Assembly (NCBI RefSeq): GCF_020497125.1
Contig: NC_059074.1
Coordinates: 195,353,415 to 195,417,414 of the forward strand
Direction: 5' to 3'
Source: Mauremys mutica
Taxonomy: Eukaryota; Chordata; Testudines; Geoemydidae
Length of the DNA stretch: 64,000 nt
A model generated the notes under the pieces. The model saw only the letters and a program-made list of their open reading frames with translations. It ran no database searches and was not told the origin of the DNA. The position numbers were made by a program, and so were the translations under genes. This document shows, in pieces, positions 58,002-64,000 of this stretch. The number at the start of each line of letters is the position of its first letter. The first letter of the stretch is position 1.

Positions 58002-58333
58002 CAGGGGTCGGCAACCTCTGGCATGCGGCTCACCAGGGTAAGCACCCTGGTGGGCCGGGCCAGTTTGTTTGCCTGCCATGTCCACAGGTTCAGCCAATCG
58101 CGGCTCCCACTGGCCGCGGTTCGCCGCTCCAGGCCAATGCGGGGGCGGGAAGGAGTACGGGCCGAGGGATGTACTGGCCGCTGCTTCCCACCGCCCCCAT
58201 TGACCTGGAGCAGCGAACCGTGGCCAGTGGGAGCCTGATCGGCCAAACCTGCGGACATGGCAGGTAAACAAACTGGCCCGGCCCCCCGGGTGTGTACTCT
58301 GGCGAGCCACGTGCCAGAGGTTTCCAACCCCTG
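58002..58333. mobile_element. Palindromic hAT MITE, 332 bp (CAGGGGTCGGCA family)
   Basis: Ends CAGGGGTCGGCAACCTCTGG and (reverse complement) CAGGGGTTGGAAACCTCTGG are flanked by the exact duplication ctctagat (57994-58001 and 58334-58341). The two halves are largely reverse complements, meeting near 58165. Confidence 0.95.
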
Positions 58334-58341
58334 CTCTAGAT

Positions 58342-58960
58342 TCAGTCCAATTGCAAACAATGGAATATAGTAGCCATTTTAATAAGGGCAAAATTTAGGA
58401 GCACATCCCAATTCTATCATGACATTACAAACAGATTAAAATTAAAAAAATAATTGACACACAATTATATTAAAAAAAGACAACTCAGTCTTCTAAGGAA
58501 CTGCCCCCAATATAGCTTTTCAATATAACCAAGCAGAACCATAGATGGCTCTACACATTGTTTATGTCCGCGTACCAGCTGATTAATACTTAGCTGACAG
58601 GGTTACACACCAAGTATTTCACCCCTGCAAGCAGTCTAGACTGGGCTGATTGCATTCCTACAACCAGTCTGGTGCTGTCAGCCGTGTACCTGGCTTTGCC
58701 AGTCCTCCTTCCTTCCATCTCATGGTGTGGCAGAGCACAGGAGTGCACTACCCCAGGCACTGCTGAAGCCTGTGCGTATTTGCTTTAAGTACTTTATCTG
58801 TGCTTGTTGAGGCACTAAGGGACAGCTGCCCAGATTTTCCCAGAAGGCACTGATGCATGCAAACAGGGTTAGGCAGCACTGCCAACCCCAACTGTTCAAA
58901 AATCATGGGAGAAAAGGTGGGTGAGGTCACAACTTTTACTGGAAAACTTCTGTAGGTGAC
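58342..58960. other. Intergenic
   Basis: No gene or clear repeat recognised. Confidence 0.5.
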
Positions 58961-58964
58961 AGGT

Positions 58965-59127
58965 TTCAGAGTGGTAGCCGTGTTAGTCTGTATCAGCAAA
59001 AACAATGAGGAGTCCTTGTGGCACCTTAGAGATTAACACATTTATTTGGGCATAAGCTTTCGTGGGCTAACTTATGCCCAAATAAATTTGTTAGTCTCCA
59101 AGGTGCCACAAGGACTCCTCGTTTTTT
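58965..59127. mobile_element. Two Penelope-like ends in head-to-head palindrome
   Basis: Starts with the usual gtttcagagtggtagccgtg. Arms 59007-59056 and 59071-59120 are reverse complements at 47 of 50 positions, with a 14-base spacer (ctttcgtgggctaa). The junction cuts through the stem II region of the hammerhead-like motif. Confidence 0.85.
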
Positions 59128-59340
59128 CTGTAGGTGAGAGAGACAAGCTTTCAAGGTTACACAGAGCTCTTCTTTGTGTCCCTGGGGGAATGCAGCTGGC
59201 TCAGGACTTGGAAGAAATGCTCTGTGCAAGCTCAAAAGCTTGTTTCTTTCGCCTAAGAAAGTTGGTCCAATAAAAGATATTACCTCACCCACCTGTGTCT
59301 ATCTAATATCCTGGGACCAACACAGCTACAAAACAGCACA
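59128..59340 (+). mobile_element. Penelope-like end, second type, with inverted 5' flank
   Basis: ctcaaaagcttgtttctttc, then gttggtccaataaaagatat and cctgggaccaacacagctac form the same type as 236-350 and 30130-30225. At 59133-59170 the leading part also appears inverted (gagagagacaagctttcaag, cacagagctcttc). Confidence 0.65.
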
Positions 59341-59699
59341 CAAAAATCATGAGCCAGGCCTCACAAAAATCATGTGAGTTTAAATATATATGTACATATA
59401 TTGTTTATGGGCCTTTGGATTTCTGAGCCTTTAGCATACTCTCAGATCGTGTTTTCAAGACATCCTCTGCAGCCACCGGGGCTAGAAACTTAGCTTTGGT
59501 TTCGTTTTATAACAAAAGCGGATATTCTCATGTAGGCACTTGATTCCAGGAGCTGGGGCTTAGAGGACCCCCAGTTTTGCATGACTGGTGATTAAAATTG
59601 CTAGTGTCCTCAAAGCTGTAGCTGGGGACGGACACAGGGGACCCCGACTTCAAGCATCTTGATGGTAACGGGCTGAAGGAGCGTTGCAAAAAGAAACCC

Positions 59700-60330
59700 G
59701 GAGCTTGCAGTGCGGCCAGGGCCTTCCCCAGCTCCCTGGCCCAGTCTCCGGGTGGAGCCCAGCCCCACAGGGGTTGGCTTGGGGGCGGAGAAGGGACCCC
59801 AGCTGGGCAGGGTGCTGGGGGGGATGCCCGGGCGGGCGCTGCTGAGGCAGGATCTGGAGGAGGCGCCTGTGTAACCCCCTGCCCAGGCCTCGGACCCCCC
59901 CTTGTCCCGCCCTGTAGCGCCGGCGGCTCCTCCCCGTCCCCGGCGGGAGCTGCGGGGAGAGGCGGCGCCTGAGCGCGGCCTGCCCGCCGCCGGCCCGGCA
60001 CAGCTCCCTGAGCCTAGCGGGGGGGGGGCGGCGCTGGGCAGACGGGGGCGGCGACGTGTCGCTGCGGAGGCGCCGGGGATGCGCTAGGCCGCGCCGGCTG
60101 TTCCGGTGCCCGCCCGAGCCGCGGCCGGGGATCCCGCAGGTACAGAACGGCGCCCGGCCCGGCCCCACGCAGGCCCCGCGGTGGGGCGGGGAACCCGGCC
60201 CGAGCCCCCCGTTCCCGGCCTGCACTCCCCGAAAGCAGGGCAGGCTGGACCCCGTGTCCCCCGGGCACAGGCTGTGTCTGCCCCCGCTCCGGTGCAAAGG
60301 CTGGACCCCAGGTCCCTCCCCTCCACCTCC
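59700..60330 (+). promoter_or_regulatory. CpG island, probable promoter and first exon of the next gene
   Basis: A dense CpG, GC-rich stretch with no TATA box. It contains short GC boxes (ggggcgg) and a candidate splice donor cccgcag/gtacag at 60140. The ATG at 60079 is followed at once by a stop (atg cgc tag), fitting a non-coding exon. In mammals VPS54 lies downstream of PELI1 on the same strand, so VPS54 is the likely gene. No coding exon of it was identified in the window. Confidence 0.6.
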
Positions 60331-60360
60331 CGGGCGTGGGCTGGACCCCAGGCCCCCCCC

Positions 60361-60682
60361 GCCAGGGCACAGGCTGGACCCCATGTTTCCCCCGCCAGGG
60401 CACAGGCTGGACCCCATGTCCTCCCCGCCAGGGCACAGGCTGGACCCCATGTCCTCCCCGCCAGGGCACAGGCTGGACCCCACGTCGTCCCCCCTCCCCG
60501 CCAGGGCACAGGCTGGACCCCATGTTTCCCCCGCCGCACTCCCGCCAGGGCACAGGCTGGACCCCATGTCCTCCCCGCCAGGGCACAGGCTGGACCCCAC
60601 GTCGTCCCCCCTCCCCGCCAGGGCACAGGCTGGGCCCCATGTTCCCCCCGCCAGGGCACAGGCTGGCTCCTTAACCTTTCCT
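60361..60682 (+). repeat. 33-bp minisatellite, nine units
   Basis: The core gccagggcacaggctgg starts at 60361, 60394, 60427, 60460, 60500, 60544, 60577, 60617 and 60650. Spacing is 33 bp in most cases, with 40- and 44-bp variants. A 33-bp unit keeps frames open, which explains the several long open frames on both strands. Runs of G on the minus strand could form quadruplexes. Confidence 0.97.
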
Positions 60683-62672
60683 CCAGTGGAGCTGCACTTT
60701 GCCAATGCACAGGCCAGGCAGCTTTTCCCCTTCCTTCCACTGCACCGGGAGACAAGTGAAGAGTGTCTCTTCCACCATCATAAGTCCTAGAGGCCAGTCC
60801 CGATCCTTTCCCTCCCTTCTCCCAACCTGTCCCCAGGCAGGCAGCTCCTTCTCTCCTACCCTGCCATGTAACTCCACTATCCCAAAGGACAGGCTGGTCC
60901 CTTCTCTTCTCCCCTCCTTCTGCCATGCACAACATGATCCCTGGGGACGGGCTGGCTTAGCAGCTTACAAAAGTTACGTTTTCCGAAATGTCATTTTCAG
61001 GTGCTTTTGGTGTGTTTGTTTTGACTCAGTGTTTCCCATTGTGTGTGTGTGTCTATGTTTTGGGGATGGGGAGAGTTGGAGTTTCACTGCTGTATGTCCC
61101 TAGCCCTCCATACACACTGTCTTCTAGTCTGAGGATGACTTTCTGTGATTCCTTTTGGAGCCTTTCAGTGCTGATCTTGATTGGCTGAGAGAGGTTATGC
61201 TTCTGGACCCTTTCAATCTAGTAGTCACAAAGAACCAAGTTAAACTATAAGCTTGGATTTTGCACATGGTGTTATCACACATGGGGACTTTTACTAGCTA
61301 CCAAGCAAACCCACTCATAAACAGATTTGTTTCCAAGACCATATGCTGATTAGTTTGCTCTTTGTATTTGGAAAAAAAGAAGAAGAAGGAGGTAAAATAG
61401 AGTAAGCATTAAGGTGAGGTTATAAAGTAATGGGCATATATGTTGCAAAGATTTGCATTCTGCATTGCATATGCCTTATATTTGTATTTCCATGTTAAAA
61501 TTTGAATATCACCTTAGAGTTAAACTGACAATTCTGAACTACTGTGCTTTCTCCCTCCTTACCAACTTTAACTTGGAATTTCCTGTGTGGTGTTCACTTT
61601 TAGCAGAACCTTTACCTTAGTTTAATGTGCAGTTCTTCATTTAGGTCATCAAAATATTTTCGTGAGTTACAAAACCAGGATTTTTTTCTGCATGATGGAA
61701 CTGGAGGAGATATGAAGACTGCCTTCTTGAGATATTCTTGGAGTATTGTCACTAAGGTACTGTAGAGTTAATGGCATAATTTATCAGATGTGTGTTTTAT
61801 AAGTAACTGCCCCCTGTGTAAAGAAATAACATTCTTATATTTGTGAGAAATGCAATGGGTTTTCCTAGAGGTAGTCCCAGTCCTAATGACAATTATGGGA
61901 ATAAGGAAATAGAAGCAAAAAAAGTTTATTTCTGTAATGCAATAAGGATTTGACGGCCTATTGGAGCCATATATTTGATTTATAAATACTTATGGGCCCA
62001 GGTGGCAAAAAACAGTATTTAAAAAAAAGGTTAACATGATATGAGAAGATGGGGAATAACTCTTTCCTTGATAGAGTAGGTCTTGCTTATGTATGGGAGA
62101 TACCTGTATGCCATAGCATGATGTTATCCTGCTATTATATTTTTGTAGGAAGATTACCTTCTATCCCTTGACTTCTCAGTTTCTTTCTACTATTGGCATC
62201 TTGCAGGAATTTCTTTCTACTTGTTGACATTTTGTAGGTTTTCTCTGGTTTTAAATTTCAGTGAACCTAATCCTGTAATTTATTAACTTTTAGATTTAAT
62301 TATACAAAATTTTTTATTTGTCTAACGGTCTATCTACCACCATTTGTCATCTTTTCAGGGCCTTAAGTGTGGGTGATGTTGATTGATTATTTATTTATTT
62401 ATTTATTAATGAGTACTCTACCTATATCATGGCTGAGGAAGACTGTCTTAACAAGAGTCAGTCCTGTAGAGTATGGAAATGTGATGTAGACACAGGGCCT
62501 GTTCCTGTTCCCATGAAAGCCTTTGGGAGTAGGTTGTTGCCTCTAGAGGATATATGAGTAAAATGTAGAATGCCTAGAGTTTACTAATTTACCAGACACC
62601 TACTGCCATCTAGTCGAAGGCTGATAGGAAATATGAGTGTGGCTTCCCTGGAGAAGTCTGGGGGTAATTCAC
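60683..62672. other. Probable first intron of the downstream gene
   Basis: No coding exon recognised. A TTTA microsatellite is at 62388-62408. Composition falls back to AT-rich right after the island. Confidence 0.45.
62388..62408 (+). repeat. (TTTA)n microsatellite
   Basis: About five TTTA units. Confidence 0.9.
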
Positions 62673-62838
62673 CATAGAATATCAGGGTTGGAAGGGATCA
62701 CAGGAGGTCATCTAGTCCAACCTGCTGCTCAAAGCAGGACCAATCCCCAGACAGATTTTTGCCGCAGATGGCTCCCTCAAGGATTGAACTCACAACCCTG
62801 GGTTTAGCAGGCCAATGCTCAAACCACTGAGCTATATA
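62673..62838 (-). repeat. tRNA-headed SINE with CR1-like tail
   Basis: On the minus strand a tRNA-like head (agctcagtggtttgagcatt, then a B-box-like gagttcaatcc) is followed by ggcaaaaatctgtctgggg and a CR1-like tail ending aaccctgatattctatgg. Better kept than the 7.3-kb copy. Confidence 0.9.
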
Positions 62839-63430
62839 TTTTGGAAAAAAAAATTATAAACAGTGATGTAATACCATCTGCTTTAAACTTTGTCAGAATT
62901 GTATTGTTCTGAGACATGACAAGCTCATGTTCTGCTTTTTAAATTTATGTAAGTACATCCATTTATTATTTTAGAAAATGGAAACCGTCTGATGGCTGTT
63001 CAGTGGTTTATGTGAAAAGAATTGATCCTCTCGCTTGAGTGCCTAGTGGTCCGGCATTCATATCACAAAAGCTACCATCAGAATTGACACTTATTGGTGT
63101 CCTTGTTGATGGTCAGCAGAGAAGCAAAGGATTGGATGGTCTTTTCTGCTGTCTGGCTACTCGCCCTTAGAGGTGACTTCCTGTCTAACCTCTCCCATAA
63201 ATGCGTCGAGGCCCATTGTCGAGGCAGCGTGATGAAGGCTGAATTACTACAGAGCATGCTGTACCTGTTTGTGGGTATACAGCTCTTTTGAAAACCTGGC
63301 CATTATTTTTAGAAAGTTAGGGTTGGATTCCCCAGTGTGCTGTGGGCACTTTGCACTGCATAAACTGCACAAATTGGCCCTAAAATGTCTGAAGATAGTT
63401 GGTGGAGAATTCCCTTTCCACAGGGGAACT
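62839..63430. other. Probable intron or intergenic DNA
   Basis: No gene or clear repeat recognised. Confidence 0.45.
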
Positions 63431-63438
63431 CTCTATGG

Positions 63439-63752
63439 TGCCCGTGGGGCCATCTTGATGCGCCCGCGTCCTGGCCCCCGGGAGAGCACCTGCCAAAATG
63501 CCGCCAAATTTCAGCGGCATTTCGGCAGCGATGCCTCTCGATGACGTCGCTTCATCACCGACAAGTGACGTCATCGAGAGGTGTCACTCCCGAATTTCGG
63601 GGGCAACGCCTCTCGATGACGTCACTTGTCGGCGACAAGCGGCGTCATTGAGAGGCATTGCCGCCGAAATTCGGCGGCATTTCGGCGGGTGCTCCACCGT
63701 GGCAGTGGTCCTTCGGCTGGTGCCTGCCAACCAAAAAGGTTGGGGACCACTG
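63439..63752. mobile_element. hAT-like element, 314 bp, with TGACGTCA palindromes
   Basis: Flanked by the exact 8-bp duplication ctctatgg (63431-63438 and 63753-63760). The right end (reverse complement) CAGTGGTCCCCAACC is a normal hAT end. The left end TGCCCGTGGGGCC does not match it. The interior is nested palindromes. Confidence 0.75.
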
Positions 63753-63760
63753 CTCTATGG

Positions 63761-64000
63761 CGTAAGGACTGCCTCTGTGCAGCCCTAATTTGTACAAGGG
63801 TTGGGTGGGCCTCAAACAGCTCTTAACCTGCCATGAAAATCAAGGCCTTAATATTTTAATCTTTTTGCCATGTTTGGAGTATTTTCTCATTCTCTCCTTA
63901 AAATACCCCATACCACAGCTACTTTCTTTAGCTGAGCTCTAGGTGGAACTCCTAATGAAGCTCATCAGTATTGCTCTTTGTTCGGCTACAGGTGTTTCTG
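63761..64000. other. Window end, unassigned
   Basis: No feature recognised. Confidence 0.5.

Noticed and set aside
59222..59270. Second hammerhead in the other Penelope-like end type
   Set aside because: The order of motifs is suggestive, but stem III does not pair in the copies seen here.
59650..60790. Long open frames on both strands (351, 283, 244, 217 and 208 codons)
   Set aside because: They lie in the CpG island and the 33-bp tandem array. The unit length is a multiple of three, and the peptides are simple repeats of each other in different frames.
62757..62838. tRNA gene candidate
   Set aside because: Same SINE family as at 7.3 kb.

Overview
The window is vertebrate nuclear DNA, most likely from a turtle, with another non-avian sauropsid such as a crocodilian as the alternative. 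It has one split, intron-bearing gene. The rest is low-density DNA packed with sauropsid-type mobile elements: several CR1 lineages, a tRNA-headed SINE with a CR1-like tail, MIR-like SINEs, Penelope-like ends, PIF/Harbinger transposons and many non-autonomous hAT and Harbinger elements. No operons, ribosome binding sites, CRISPR arrays or phage genes are present. The species call is inference; the repeat types are read from the sequence.

Left end (1-4.6 kb): the last three coding exons of a Pellino E3 ubiquitin ligase, best matched to PELI1, on the + strand (519-716, 824-1012, 1996-2562) with clean GT/AG junctions. They encode the C-terminal 317 residues (part of the FHA-like domain and the whole RING-like domain). 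The upstream exons lie outside the window. An AT-rich stretch to about 4.6 kb looks like the 3' UTR.

Middle (4.6-59 kb): intergenic DNA. Main blocks are a CR1 split by a 3.75-kb Harbinger (10.4-15.6 kb); a 1.34-kb hAT element inside a CR1 tail (16.5-18.2 kb); an inverted CR1 next to a fold-back hAT element (24.4-26.8 kb); GC-rich hAT derivatives at 28.8-30.0 and 40.9-42.7 kb; a Harbinger carrying two later insertions (44.2-48.6 kb); a Penelope-like end, a rearranged Harbinger with a nested hAT element, and a CR1 (52.5-56.6 kb). At least eight non-autonomous elements have exact 8-bp target-site duplications, so their ends are fixed to the base.

Right end (59.5-64 kb): a strong CpG island at about 59.7-60.3 kb, a 33-bp minisatellite just inside it, then ordinary intron-like DNA. 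In mammals the gene downstream of PELI1 on the same strand is VPS54, so the island is probably the VPS54 promoter and non-coding first exon. That is a synteny inference; no VPS54 coding exon was recognised.

No new multi-gene system is visible. The most interesting signals are structural: a hAT element whose two arms both descend from its 3' end; a hammerhead-ribozyme-like fold in a Penelope-like end; a 50-bp-arm palindrome made of two such ends; a nearly perfect 123-bp hairpin inside a young hAT element; a U2 snRNA-like head; and an internal CCAAT module shared by different hAT families.
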